A DNA stretch of 32,229 nucleotides, taken from positions 1 to 32,229 of the forward strand of contig CACOCL010000010.1 in NCBI GenBank assembly GCA_902625825.1, read 5' to 3'. Shown here piece by piece: positions 8,457 through 16,830 of the stretch. The notes under the pieces are model-generated. The model did no database searches, was not told the DNA's origin, and was given only the letters and a program-made list of their open reading frames with translations. The stretch's first letter is position 1. Each line of letters opens with the position of its first letter. The DNA is from an uncultured Pelagibacteraceae bacterium. GTDB taxonomy: Bacteria > Pseudomonadota > Alphaproteobacteria > Pelagibacterales > Pelagibacteraceae. Both the position numbers and the translations under genes were made by a program.

Positions 8457-9628
8457 TTTAAATGTCTTAACGCACTCTTAATATCAGCTATTAAGTCATT
8501 TGGATCCTCTAAGCCAATGTGCAATCTTACAAGATGTTCATTCTTTGCTAAATTTAAATATTTTCTATTTCCTGTTTCTCTAAATTCTTGATGTAAAACT
8601 AAACTTTCAAAACCTCCCCAACTATAACCATAACCAAAAAGTTTTAACGAATTAACAAATTTTTTTATTGAATTAATATTTTTGGATTTTATCTTTAATC
8701 CCATAAGACCAGAAGCGCCTGAATAATATTTTTTCCACATTCTAAAATTTTCTGAATTTTTTTTGAAAGGATATAGCAATTTGATTTTCTTATTTTTTGA
8801 TAAAAAAGCAGCAACCTTTTTTGCATTTTCTCTATGACGATCCAGTCTTACATCAAGAGTTCTTAAACCTCGAGTTATTAAATAAGCGTCATCAGGGCCA
8901 AGTCTTAAACCTGTAATTCTCTCAGCATTATAAACTTTTGGAAAAACTTTTTTATTTACCGCTAAACTGCCTCCCATAACATCTGAATGTCCGGAATAAT
9001 ATTTTGTAGCTGATACAATCGACATATCAAAACCTAGTTTAATAGGTTTTAAGAAATAAGGGGTTCCCCATGTATTATCAATTGCAGTTAAAAGTTTATT
9101 TCTTTTTGCAATAGAAAGAATTTTTTTAAGGTCTTGAAAATCAAATGTATTACTTCCAGGGTTTTCAACAAATATTAATCTTGTTTTTTTTGAAATATTT
9201 TTTTCTAGAGTTTTTAAATCACTAGGATTATAAAAAATTGTTTTTATGTTAAATTCTTTTAAAAATTTCTCTGTGAGCAATCTGGTTGGGCTATATACTG
9301 GGTCAGCGACTATAATTTCATCACCTGGACGTGTAACACTGAATATTGCCAAAAAGACAGCTCCAAAACCAGTGGGTGTTGTAAAAACATGATAACTTTC
9401 CTCAAGTTTAGTTAAAATTTTTTGCAGGATATATGTTGTTGATGTTCCTTGGCGACCATAGTCATAATAACCACCTATTGGATTTTTTTTAGCTTTAGCT
9501 TGGGTCTTCCTAATATCTTTCATTGACTTAAAAATAATTGTAGATGCTCTTACAACTGGTGGATTTACAGACTGGTTATGAAAATCTTTAGCTGTATGTT
9601 TCAAAAAAGTCTTGAAAGATTTAGACAT
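8453..9628 (-). CDS. metC: Cystathionine beta-lyase or related Cys/Met-metabolism PLP enzyme
   Basis: 391-aa fold-type I PLP enzyme of the Cys/Met metabolism family. YGRQGTST (57-64) supplies the phosphate-binding Tyr-Gly-Arg of the neighbouring subunit, DNTWGTP (184-190) the aspartate that pairs with the pyridine nitrogen, and K209 in SATKYYSGHSD forms the Schiff base. The sequence around NTWGTPYFLKP and GLRTLDVRLDRH is of the proteobacterial MetC type, which splits cystathionine to homocysteine, pyruvate and ammonia. Gamma-lyase activity on related sulfur amino acids is possible. It is the first gene of the six-gene minus-strand run; its promoter must lie in the 75-bp gap shared with the divergent 27-aa gene. 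Confidence 0.9.
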   Translation of the reverse strand: MSKSFKTFLKHTAKDFHNQSVNPPVVRASTIIFKSMKDIRKTQAKAKKNPIGGYYDYGRQGTSTTYILQKILTKLEESYHVFTTPTGFGAVFLAIFSVTRPGDEIIVADPVYSPTRLLTEKFLKEFNIKTIFYNPSDLKTLEKNISKKTRLIFVENPGSNTFDFQDLKKILSIAKRNKLLTAIDNTWGTPYFLKPIKLGFDMSIVSATKYYSGHSDVMGGSLAVNKKVFPKVYNAERITGLRLGPDDAYLITRGLRTLDVRLDRHRENAKKVAAFLSKNKKIKLLYPFKKNSENFRMWKKYYSGASGLMGLKIKSKNINSIKKFVNSLKLFGYGYSWGGFESLVLHQEFRETGNRKYLNLAKNEHLVRLHIGLEDPNDLIADIKSALRHLK

Positions 9629-9636
9629 AAAAAAAA

Positions 9637-9665
9637 TTGATAACTTTAAGCGACAATGCTATATC
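9637..9665 (+). promoter_or_regulatory. Candidate promoter for the plus-strand envelope block
   Basis: TTGATA (9637-9642) and TATATC (9660-9665) are separated by exactly 17 bp, upstream of the 27-aa gene and its AAAGGA ribosome site. Transcription would begin near 9672, about 30 nt before the first ATG. The -35 differs from consensus at one base and the -10 at two. Confidence 0.4.
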
Positions 9666-9703
9666 CGAGCCTTAATTTCAATTAAATTATAACAAAGGAA
9701 AAT

Positions 9704-9787
9704 ATGGGATATCCGAAAAAACATAGAGGCCGAAGAAAAATGGGCTCAAAAAAAAGAAGAGCTAGAAAAAAAAACAAAAAGAAATAA
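9704..9787 (+). CDS. 27-aa extremely basic peptide, possible ribosome-associated protein
   Basis: ATG at 9704 follows a good AAAGGA site by 5-6 nt and the frame closes with TAA at 9785-9787. More than half of the residues are Lys or Arg (MGYPKKHRGRRKMGSKKRRA followed by RKKNKKK), with no acidic residue. Such composition is typical of tiny ribosomal proteins (for example THX, or the bS22/mS38 AURKAIP1-type tail) or of nucleic-acid-binding peptides. The RRKMGSKKRRARKK stretch weakly resembles the latter group, but composition alone could explain this. The next gene starts 5 bp downstream, so they are probably co-transcribed. Confidence 0.65.
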   Translation: MGYPKKHRGRRKMGSKKRRARKKNKKK

Positions 9788-9792
9788 TTTTG

Positions 9793-10500
9793 ATGGATCA
9801 AATCAATAAAGCTAAATCCATAAGTATATGGATATTTATTGTTCCTTTTGTAGGTATAAATGCATGCTTATTGGTTATCACTCAATTTCACGGTCTTTTC
9901 CCAAATCAAGAAGATATTATCCATAATACTTTTCCATATCTTGATGGAGGTGCTTCTATAAGTAGAACTGCAAGACCTTATCCTACTTGGTTAATTTTCA
10001 AACCCGCCATGTTTATAACTTCATATCTTTTAATAAAATATTGGATCTATAATAGAAATATAATCAGATTTTTTAATAAAGACCATAAGTACATTAAAAG
10101 AATTTTTAATTTTGGTATTGCATCTGCTATAGCACTAACAATTCATTCAATTTTTTTGGGTATTAAATTTGATTATGATTTATACAAACTATTTAGAAGA
10201 GTAATATTATTGTCGTTTATAATTTTTGAATTAGTTGCACAAGCGTATTTGGTTGCAACTTTTTATTCTTTTAGACATAGCTTGTTGGAATACATAAATC
10301 CAAAAATTTTAAAATTCAAATTAATTTTAGTTTCGATTCTAATTATTGTGGCTGCTATAAGTGTTCCTATAATAAGTTTGCCAGGTAATGATTTTTTAGG
10401 ATTTAATCTTAAATTTTTTAAGCATGCTTTAGAATGGGATTATTTTTTAGGTATTATTACTTTCTACCTGCTGACATTTTTTATGTGGAAGAAAAAATAG
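9793..10500 (+). CDS. Polytopic membrane protein, possibly Frag1/DRAM-like
   Basis: 235-aa protein with about six hydrophobic spans (residues 12-32, 68-86, 107-125, 135-158, 175-195, 213-232). The loop after the first span (TFPYLDGGASISRTARPYP, about 46-64) resembles the conserved extracytoplasmic loop of Frag1/DRAM/Sfk1 proteins, which in eukaryotes act on GPI-anchor or membrane lipid processes. A bacterial role is not known to me. ATG at 9793 is chosen over the in-frame TTG one codon upstream. It is followed after 37 bp by the YLDPGTGS-type gene, so an envelope role is inferred from context. Confidence 0.75.
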   Translation: MDQINKAKSISIWIFIVPFVGINACLLVITQFHGLFPNQEDIIHNTFPYLDGGASISRTARPYPTWLIFKPAMFITSYLLIKYWIYNRNIIRFFNKDHKYIKRIFNFGIASAIALTIHSIFLGIKFDYDLYKLFRRVILLSFIIFELVAQAYLVATFYSFRHSLLEYINPKILKFKLILVSILIIVAAISVPIISLPGNDFLGFNLKFFKHALEWDYFLGIITFYLLTFFMWKKK

Positions 10501-10537
10501 GATAGATTTTTAAATTAACTTAACATATAAAAACTAA

Positions 10538-10744
10538 ATGAAAAAAATTGTCTTTATAATGTTATTAATAAACTTTTTTTTCATTAATAATGCTTTTGCA
10601 TATCTCGATCCTGGAACTGGGAGTATTATTTTACAAGCTATATTAGGAGCTATAGCGGCGGCAGCTTCATATTGTGCTTTTTATTGGAATAAGGTTAAGA
10701 ACTTATTTAAAAAAATTTTTAAAAAAAAAGAAAAAACTGAGTAG
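10538..10744 (+). CDS. Small secreted/membrane protein of the YLDPGTGS type
   Basis: 68-aa protein. Residues 1-21 form a signal peptide (KK, hydrophobic core, then AFA as cleavage site). The mature protein begins YLDPGTGSIILQAILGAIAA, a motif seen in many bacterial small proteins near polysaccharide, methyltransferase and alkaline-phosphatase-superfamily genes. A second hydrophobic span follows (about 29-50) and then a very basic cytoplasmic tail (KKIFKKKEKTE). No biochemical role is established to my knowledge. The next gene starts 2 bp after this stop, so the two are tightly coupled. Confidence 0.85.
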   Translation: MKKIVFIMLLINFFFINNAFAYLDPGTGSIILQAILGAIAAAASYCAFYWNKVKNLFKKIFKKKEKTE

Positions 10745-10746
10745 TT

Positions 10747-12138
10747 GTGGAATTATTAAAAAATTCTGGTTCATTTAGAGATCCAGCAGGTCAGATATAT
10801 GAATACGATAACCGAATTATAAGAATAGTTAAAAAATTTGGTAAAGAGAGATACGAGCTTATAAAAGAGAAGAATATTATTGAAGAAAGCATTAATAAAA
10901 ATTTCCTTATCAATACTAAAGACGTAACTGAAGAGTTTAAAAATCTTAAAAATAATGATTATTGTTATTTTCTTGAACACGAAAAATTAGAATATATTTC
11001 ATATCCATATGAATGGAGTTTCTTTCAGCTTAAAGCAGCTGCTTTGCACCATTTAGACTTTCAAATTTTTTTAATAGATAAAGATGTTGTTTTAATTGAC
11101 AGCTCGGCTTACAATATTCAATTTATTAACCACAAACCGATCTTTATTGATGTATTATCTTTAGAAAATTATAAAGAGGGAGAATATTGGTTAGGCCATT
11201 CTCAATTTTTACAACAATTTTTGAATCCACTATTATTAAGATCGATAAAAGGGATACAATTCAACGAATGGTATAAAGGTAATTTAGATGGAATAAAAAC
11301 TGCAGATCTAAATGATATTCTTAATTTAAGAGATAAATTATCTTTTAATGTTTTTTTTTCAGTTGTTTTATTATCACGTTTAGAAAAAAAAAATAAAAAT
11401 GATCCTGAAAAAGCACTAAATAAATTAAAAAACAAAAAATCTCTCTCAAAAAATTCATACAAATCTATGCTAATTCAGTTGAGGAATTGGATCGATAAAT
11501 TAGAACCATTAAATAAAAAAACTCAATGGGACAGTTATTCATCGGTAAATACTTATGAAAAAGATCAGGAAGAGAAAAAATTAGAGGTTGTGAATGATTT
11601 TTCAAAAAAATATAAACCAAAAATAATTGCAGATATTGGATGTAATGATGGTCTATACAGCTTTGAAAGTTTAAAAGCAGGTGCTGAAAAAGTAATAGGT
11701 TTTGATATTGACATAAATTCAATTGAGAGGGCATATAAAAAAGCTGCACAAGAAAACTTAAACTTTTTACCTTTATATTTTAATGCTTTGAACCCTAGTT
11801 CTAAACTTGGCTGGAATGAAAAAGAGAGAAAAAGTTTTAATGAAAGAATAAATTTTGATGCAATGATAGCATTAGCATTTGAACATCATTTAGCTTTAGC
11901 AAACAACATCCCCTTAGAAGAAACAATTAAATGGTTGATGAATATTGCGCCAAAAGGTTTAATTGAATTTGTAGATAAAAATGATGAAACAGTAAAAAAA
12001 ATGCTGTCATTAAAGGGAGACATATTTCCTAATTACAATCTTCAAAACTTTGAAAAAAATATTCTTCTAAATGGCAAAATCATTAATAAAACAATTATTA
12101 GTGATACCAGGATTTTATATGAATTTAAAAAAGACTAG
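10747..12138 (+). CDS. Class I SAM-dependent methyltransferase, NoeA-like, with N-terminal extension
   Basis: 463-aa protein using a GTG start 2 bp after the preceding stop; no in-frame ATG lies near enough. The N-terminus SGSFRDPAGQIYEYDNRI is a hallmark of the family related to nodulation protein NoeA. The middle (about 90-270) has kinase-like elements (HLDFQIFLIDKDVVLIDSS). The Rossmann methyltransferase domain begins at IADIGCNDGLYSFE (about 294-307) with an acidic strand end at GFDID. The family is thought to methylate sugar or lipid components of the surface, with the acceptor unknown. It lies between the YLDPGTGS protein and the sulfatase-like enzyme. Confidence 0.82.
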   Translation: MELLKNSGSFRDPAGQIYEYDNRIIRIVKKFGKERYELIKEKNIIEESINKNFLINTKDVTEEFKNLKNNDYCYFLEHEKLEYISYPYEWSFFQLKAAALHHLDFQIFLIDKDVVLIDSSAYNIQFINHKPIFIDVLSLENYKEGEYWLGHSQFLQQFLNPLLLRSIKGIQFNEWYKGNLDGIKTADLNDILNLRDKLSFNVFFSVVLLSRLEKKNKNDPEKALNKLKNKKSLSKNSYKSMLIQLRNWIDKLEPLNKKTQWDSYSSVNTYEKDQEEKKLEVVNDFSKKYKPKIIADIGCNDGLYSFESLKAGAEKVIGFDIDINSIERAYKKAAQENLNFLPLYFNALNPSSKLGWNEKERKSFNERINFDAMIALAFEHHLALANNIPLEETIKWLMNIAPKGLIEFVDKNDETVKKMLSLKGDIFPNYNLQNFEKNILLNGKIINKTIISDTRILYEFKKD

Positions 12139-13540
12139 TTTTTTAATTTTAATCTCTTTTTTTCCTGTTTTTGTATTCAGATCAAATTTAAATTTAATAG
12201 AAATAATTTTTACAATTTCAATATTTATATTTCCTGCAATATTAATTAATTTTATCTTGATTTCTAGAAAAAATATAAATCCAAAAATCTTAAATTTCTA
12301 TTTAGCTTTAATAATTGTTTATGGAATTGATTCTAATCTTGGTTTATGGAATGGGGTTATTCAACCTTTTAAATATCAGCTTATAGAATTTTTTACCGTA
12401 ATTTATTATCCAGGAATTTTTCTGTTATTAATATTAATTTTTTTAATATTTACCTTGCTAGTACTTACTGACAAAAAATTTATAAACGTTATATCAATTT
12501 TTTTAATTACTATATTTGTGTTCAATTTTTTTGACCAGACTAAATCATTTAAAAAAATTAAAGATTATGAAAAAATTAGTAACACCAAATATGACACAAC
12601 AGATGTAGTTGTTGTATTTGATGAAATGTCAGGTCTAAATAGTTTATCGAGTGAAACAAAAGAAGGGATTGAATTTGATGAAATTGCAATAAAATTGTTT
12701 AAAAAATATAATTTTGAATATTATAGTGATATTTATTCAATATCAGGTAATTCAGTAACATCATTATCGGCGTTATTAAATCTCACAGATACTGAGGATA
12801 TTAGAATTGAAGTTGCCAAAGCATCTAAAAATTATTTTTATGAATATAGCTTGGAAAAAAGCTTACTTTTTGAAAAATTTCAAAATATAAGCATATATCA
12901 AAATATTCATTTTGATTATTGTAACTTTGAAAATATTACAAAATGCAAAACATATAATCCTTTTAATCAAAAAATATATTTAAAAGGATATAAAGATTCT
13001 TATCTCACAAAAATAATTTCTTTATGGAAATTAAACGGTTCAATTTCTTCAGCTTTAATTTGGAGGACATTGAGAGAAATAAGAATTATAGATAGTAATC
13101 TAGAACCCGAGGGTCATAAAACTTCATTCAATGATTTTTTTATCAATTTAGAAAAAGATATTTATTCAAAAAATTTTGATTTTATTTTTGCCCATACTTT
13201 AGTTCCTCATCGTCCTTATGGATTTGATAAAGAATGTAACTATGACGGCAGTTTAACTCTTAGAAATATGTTTTATTCTGTAGACGAACATATTGATCAA
13301 CATAATATTGAGAGAAAATGTGTTTTTTATTTTTTAGATAATTTTTTGAATAATTTAGAAGAAAAAGGATATCTTGATAATATAAATTTAACTATTCTTT
13401 CTGATCATGGATCTAGAATCACAAGAGAGGATAACAGTTTACTTTCAGTTATATATGCTAACAGGGAGAAACAATCAAAATTTAAAGAAATAAAGAAAAA
13501 AGAATATAGTCAGAATATTTTTTTGGAAAAATATAATTAA
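12119..13540 (+). CDS. Membrane-anchored sulfatase/phosphoglycerol-transferase-like enzyme
   Basis: 473-aa protein of the alkaline-phosphatase superfamily. Four to five membrane spans fill residues 5-140; the extracytoplasmic domain begins with DVVVVFDEM, whose D168 should bind metal. GNSVTSLSALL provides a candidate nucleophile T214 (threonine, as in phosphoglycerol and phosphoethanolamine transferases, rather than a sulfatase cysteine). HTLVPHRPYGF (about 350) and LTILSDHGSR (about 440) supply further metal ligands. The chosen ATG gives a normal membrane N-terminus and a 20-bp overlap with the methyltransferase gene; an upstream in-frame ATG at 12071 would overlap far more. Likely action is on a surface glycan or lipid. 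It ends 2 bp from convergent mnmA. Confidence 0.85.
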   Translation: MNLKKTSFLILISFFPVFVFRSNLNLIEIIFTISIFIFPAILINFILISRKNINPKILNFYLALIIVYGIDSNLGLWNGVIQPFKYQLIEFFTVIYYPGIFLLLILIFLIFTLLVLTDKKFINVISIFLITIFVFNFFDQTKSFKKIKDYEKISNTKYDTTDVVVVFDEMSGLNSLSSETKEGIEFDEIAIKLFKKYNFEYYSDIYSISGNSVTSLSALLNLTDTEDIRIEVAKASKNYFYEYSLEKSLLFEKFQNISIYQNIHFDYCNFENITKCKTYNPFNQKIYLKGYKDSYLTKIISLWKLNGSISSALIWRTLREIRIIDSNLEPEGHKTSFNDFFINLEKDIYSKNFDFIFAHTLVPHRPYGFDKECNYDGSLTLRNMFYSVDEHIDQHNIERKCVFYFLDNFLNNLEEKGYLDNINLTILSDHGSRITREDNSLLSVIYANREKQSKFKEIKKKEYSQNIFLEKYN

Positions 13541-13542
13541 CT

Positions 13543-14655
13543 TTATTTAATCCATCCTCCACCTAAAACTTTATATCCTATGCTATCTTTTTTATAGAAT
13601 ACACAAGCTTGACCAGGTGAAATACCATCTTCAGGTAGCTTAAGATTTACTTTTGCATTTTTTATATCAAAATCTATTTTTGCATTAAGAAGTTTTCCTG
13701 TTGATCTTACCTTTACAAAAATATCTTCTTTAAAATCTTTTTCAGTTCCCAATAAATTTAAATCTCTCAAATTTATGATTTTTTTTCCTAACTTTTCTTT
13801 AGGTCCAACAATTATCTCATTTTTATTAGAATCTATTTCAATTACATATAGAGCCTCTTTATCAGAAACTTTAATTCCTTTTCTTTGTCCAATTGTGAAA
13901 TTTACTATACCATCATGCGTTCCAACCACTTTACCGTTTAAATTTTTAATATTACCTTTTTTAAACGATTCTGGTCTAAATTTTTGTATCACTGATGCAT
14001 AATCACCATTCGGCACAAAACATATATCTTGACTATCTGGTTTATCCGCAACATTTATATCTAATTTTTTTGCAATTTCTCTCGTTTCACTTTTCATAAA
14101 GCTACCTAAGGGAAACCTTAAATAATTTAATTGTTCTTTGGTTGTGCTAAATAGAAAATAACTCTGATCTCTATTATCATCTATTGCTTTATACATGTCA
14201 GTTTGATTCTTAGAGGTTACACTTTTTACATAATGGCCTGTTACAAGTGCATCAGCTTTCAAATCTTTTGAAACCTCAAAAAGATCTTTGAATTTTACTG
14301 TTTGATTACACTGCACACACGGGATAGGTGTTTCACCTTTAAGATAACTTTCGGTAAAATTATCAATTACACCTTGCTTAAATTTATTTTGGTAATATAA
14401 AATTTTATGTTCTATGCCAAGTTTTTGAGCAACTCTTTTTGCATCCATTATATCCTGACCAGAACAGCATTGCTTGGATTTTGTAACTTCTTTTCCCTCA
14501 TCGTAAAGTTTTAAAGTAATACCAATTACCTTGTAACCCTCGTTTTTCATCATTCCCGCAACTGTTGATGAGTCTACTCCTCCAGACATAGCAACAACTA
14601 CCTTGGTATCAGATGGTTTCTTATTTATACCTAAAGAGTTTAATTCATTATTCAT
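13543..14655 (-). CDS. mnmA: tRNA-specific 2-thiouridylase MnmA
   Basis: 370-aa enzyme that puts the 2-thio group on uridine 34 of Glu, Gln and Lys tRNAs. The ATP pyrophosphatase P-loop SGGVDSS is at 24-30, and the two catalytic cysteines fit C116 (VQCNQTVKF) and C212 ([12 protein letters not shown]). GHYVK (140-144), RDQSYFL and the C-terminal PGQACVFY beta-barrel element complete the family pattern. Length is normal. It is convergent with the sulfatase-like gene with only 2 bp between stops and no terminator, and divergent from DUF3553 (41 bp between starts). Confidence 0.96.
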   Translation of the reverse strand: MNNELNSLGINKKPSDTKVVVAMSGGVDSSTVAGMMKNEGYKVIGITLKLYDEGKEVTKSKQCCSGQDIMDAKRVAQKLGIEHKILYYQNKFKQGVIDNFTESYLKGETPIPCVQCNQTVKFKDLFEVSKDLKADALVTGHYVKSVTSKNQTDMYKAIDDNRDQSYFLFSTTKEQLNYLRFPLGSFMKSETREIAKKLDINVADKPDSQDICFVPNGDYASVIQKFRPESFKKGNIKNLNGKVVGTHDGIVNFTIGQRKGIKVSDKEALYVIEIDSNKNEIIVGPKEKLGKKIINLRDLNLLGTEKDFKEDIFVKVRSTGKLLNAKIDFDIKNAKVNLKLPEDGISPGQACVFYKKDSIGYKVLGGGWIK

Positions 14656-14696
14656 TTGATGGTATTTATACCGATTTCTAATATAAGGTAAATTAA

Positions 14697-14867
14697 ATGA
14701 TTTACGATTTTGAGCCCGGCGACAAAGTTATAAACCCTTCAAATAAAGATTGGGGTATAGGACAAATTCAATCAATAATAAAAGGTAAAGTTACGGTAAA
14801 TTTTGAAAATGTGGGTAAAAAAGTAATAAATGCTGAAAATATTGAGCTAAAAAAAATCAATGACTGA
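14697..14867 (+). CDS. DUF3553 small protein
   Basis: 56-aa protein matching the DUF3553 family of alphaproteobacteria: [20 protein letters not shown] (4-23) followed by [20 protein letters not shown]. The pattern of an SH3-like or KOW-like small barrel (GDxV, DWGxGQVQS, VTVNFE) resembles nucleic-acid- or RNA-polymerase-binding domains such as the CarD/UvrD tail type, but its role is unproven. Its last 8 bp overlap the cysQ start, a coupling that suggests a fixed partnership. Confidence 0.87.
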   Translation: MIYDFEPGDKVINPSNKDWGIGQIQSIIKGKVTVNFENVGKKVINAENIELKKIND

Positions 14868-15633
14868 GTTAAATTTAAAAAAAGTAATTGAAGATTTATT
14901 AAATACTTTTCTTGATGCTGGGAAAATTTCTCTTGATTTAAGAGAGGTAGGTTTAATTAAAAAAATAAAGTCTGATAATACACCGGTAAGTAATGGAGAT
15001 TTAGAGGTAAATGAAATAATTTCAAAAAAAATTTCTAGTTTAACTCCTGATATTCCAATAATTTCTGAAGAGGTTTCTGATAACAAAAATTTAACCGATC
15101 TAAAAGATTTTTGGCTAATTGATCCTATCGATGGAACTTATGATTATATTAATGGTCTTGACGAATTTACGATTAACGCAGGTTTAATTATTGATAAAAA
15201 GCCTATTGCTGGATTAATTTATGCGCCAGCAAAAAAAAGAATGTTTTTTTCATACGAAAGAGACTCTTCTTTTGAATTAATAAATGGCCAAAGAGTAAAA
15301 CTTGATAGTTCAAAAAATTTTGACAAAGAAAATATAAAATTTGTTTCCTACTCAAATAAAGTTAAACCTGATATCGAAAAAATACATAAAGATTTAAAAG
15401 TTAAATCTTTTGTGAGAATGAAAAGTTCTTTAAAATTTTGTGTAATTGCTGCTGGTGAATTTGATGGTTATGTTGCAGAACCAAGAGCATGTGAATGGGA
15501 TATTGCTGCAGGACACGCAATTTTACAAGGTGCAGGTGGTATAATTACCGATTTTGATGGAAATGAGATTTTATATGGAAAGAAAAATTTTAAAAATTCA
15601 AGTATTATTCTAAAATGTAAAGGCCTATTATAA
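14860..15633 (+). CDS. cysQ: 3'(2'),5'-bisphosphate nucleotidase CysQ-type (inositol monophosphatase family)
   Basis: 257-aa Mg-dependent, lithium-sensitive-type phosphatase; CysQ turns PAP to AMP. Metal-site motifs are E70-E71 in SEEVSD, DPIDGT (88-93) and WDIAAGHAIL (213-222). The EPRACEWD context fits CysQ better than SuhB or HisN, though those activities cannot be ruled out. It overlaps DUF3553 by 8 bp and the following 46-aa gene by 1 bp (TAATG). In an organism that uses APS oxidatively, PAP from coenzyme A/ACP chemistry would be the likely substrate rather than PAPS reduction by-product. Confidence 0.87.
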   Translation: MTELNLKKVIEDLLNTFLDAGKISLDLREVGLIKKIKSDNTPVSNGDLEVNEIISKKISSLTPDIPIISEEVSDNKNLTDLKDFWLIDPIDGTYDYINGLDEFTINAGLIIDKKPIAGLIYAPAKKRMFFSYERDSSFELINGQRVKLDSSKNFDKENIKFVSYSNKVKPDIEKIHKDLKVKSFVRMKSSLKFCVIAAGEFDGYVAEPRACEWDIAAGHAILQGAGGIITDFDGNEILYGKKNFKNSSIILKCKGLL

Positions 15634-15773
15634 TGGACGAACAACTAAGAATAATATTAATAATAATAGTTTCTGTTTCAATTTTTGGTTTACTTGTTTT
15701 CGTTTTTGTAAAAAATTATATAAAAAACAAAATTGACAAGCTTGTGAACAAAGAAAAAAAAAATTTAAAGTAA
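15633..15773 (+). CDS. 46-aa single-span membrane peptide
   Basis: An ATG shares one base with the cysQ stop (TAATG) and the frame ends at TAA 15771-15773. The peptide has an acidic N-terminus, one long hydrophobic span (about residues 6-27, IILIIIVSVSIFGLLVFVFV) and a lysine-rich tail (KNKIDKLVNKEKKNLK). The strict coupling to cysQ and ordered topology argue that it is expressed. Its 3' end overlaps the recX 3' end by 9 bp on the opposite strand. No family is recognised. Confidence 0.6.
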   Translation: MDEQLRIILIIIVSVSIFGLLVFVFVKNYIKNKIDKLVNKEKKNLK

Positions 15774-16328
15774 CTTCGTAATTTTGATAAAATCATCTTT
15801 AGTGATATCCATCACCTTTTTGGAAGTTTCAAAATCAAACCCATTTCTAGCTAAAACAGATATATCTTTTTTATAAAATAAAGGTCTATTGTCCTCAGTT
15901 CTCGCTGGACCAATCCTTTTTTTTTTACATATTTTAATTGCTGAAAAAAAGTCTTGGTCTGAATTTTCTGTGTGAATTTTATTAATTGTTTCTTTTATAA
16001 AATTATCCTGTATGCCTTTGCCAATTAAATAATTTCTGATTTTATTAATTGAGTTACCTCTTTGAATCATGCTTTTGGCCTTACTGTTGGAGTAAAACTT
16101 ATCATTTATAAACTTATTTTTTTCTAGATCTAATAAAACAATATCAATCAAATCAGCTACTTCCTTTTTTTTTACATTGGGGATACTTGCCTTGAGATAT
16201 TTCTTTAATAGGTAGGTTTTTAATTGTTGTTTTGAAGGTGCATATTTTTCGACATATGAGAATGCAAATCTTCTCATTTCATCAACAGTTACTTCTAATG
16301 TTTTTTTTCTATTTCTTATAGGAATCAT
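15765..16328 (-). CDS. recX: RecX-family regulatory protein
   Basis: 187-aa, basic, helical protein with the three-helix repeats of RecX, which modulates RecA filaments. The N-terminal repeat is DEMRRFAFSYVEKYAPSKQQ (16-35) and LKTYLLKKYL; the second centres on DLEKNKFINDKFYSNSKA with IQRGNSINKIRNYLIGKG; the third on KKDISVLARNGFDFETSKKV. Length is at the usual size for alphaproteobacterial RecX. It is not adjacent to recA here. The gene is divergent from the ABA4-like gene with 28 bp between starts. Confidence 0.82.
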   Translation of the reverse strand: MIPIRNRKKTLEVTVDEMRRFAFSYVEKYAPSKQQLKTYLLKKYLKASIPNVKKKEVADLIDIVLLDLEKNKFINDKFYSNSKAKSMIQRGNSINKIRNYLIGKGIQDNFIKETINKIHTENSDQDFFSAIKICKKKRIGPARTEDNRPLFYKKDISVLARNGFDFETSKKVMDITKDDFIKITKLL

Positions 16329-16356
16329 TATAAGATTTAATATAATATATATTCTA

Positions 16357-16830
16357 ATGATCGAAGAAATTTATAATTTTTTTACAATTGAAATGCTCTA
16401 CTACTGGGTGAATTTGGGTATTTTACCTTTTTGGATAATATTAATATTATTTCCAAAATCTAACCTTTGTAGATATTTGGTGACATCTATTTTTCCAATT
16501 TTATTACTATCCGGAGCATATATTTTTATGCTCTATAAATCTTATTTAAGCTCTTATAATTTTGAAGGTAACTTTAGACTGTACCTTGGCATTAATGAAT
16601 TATCTGAGTTGTTCACGGATAATTCTTATCTTATGGTTTTTTGGATTCATTTTATATCAATTAATCTTTTTACTGGAGGATGGATAGTTAAGGACTCACA
16701 AAAATTCTCGATAAATAAATTTTTACTATCAATCCCTCTTATAATCACTTATTTAATTGGTCCTATTGGTTTATTTTTATATTGGTTAATAAGAATCTTT
16801 TATTCCAAAAGTATTAATCTTTATGACTAA
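16357..16830 (+). CDS. ABA4-like (DUF4281) membrane protein
   Basis: 157-aa protein with four membrane spans (about residues 12-30, 40-58, 92-110, 120-148). The second half carries the family signature: a WIHFISINLFTGGWIVKD segment (about 95-112) and YLIGPIGLFLYWLIR at the end, as in DUF4281/ABA4-like proteins. Plant ABA4 is needed for neoxanthin formation; bacterial members have no assigned reaction. Its last 8 bp overlap the isomerase gene downstream. In retinal-making marine bacteria a carotenoid link would be attractive, but nothing in this window proves it. Confidence 0.75.
   Translation: MIEEIYNFFTIEMLYYWVNLGILPFWIILILFPKSNLCRYLVTSIFPILLLSGAYIFMLYKSYLSSYNFEGNFRLYLGINELSELFTDNSYLMVFWIHFISINLFTGGWIVKDSQKFSINKFLLSIPLIITYLIGPIGLFLYWLIRIFYSKSINLYD

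Noticed and set aside
12071-12118. Upstream ATG for the sulfatase-like gene
   Set aside because: It would add 16 residues read in another frame of the methyltransferase and spoil the normal membrane-protein N-terminus; the ATG at 12119 is better.
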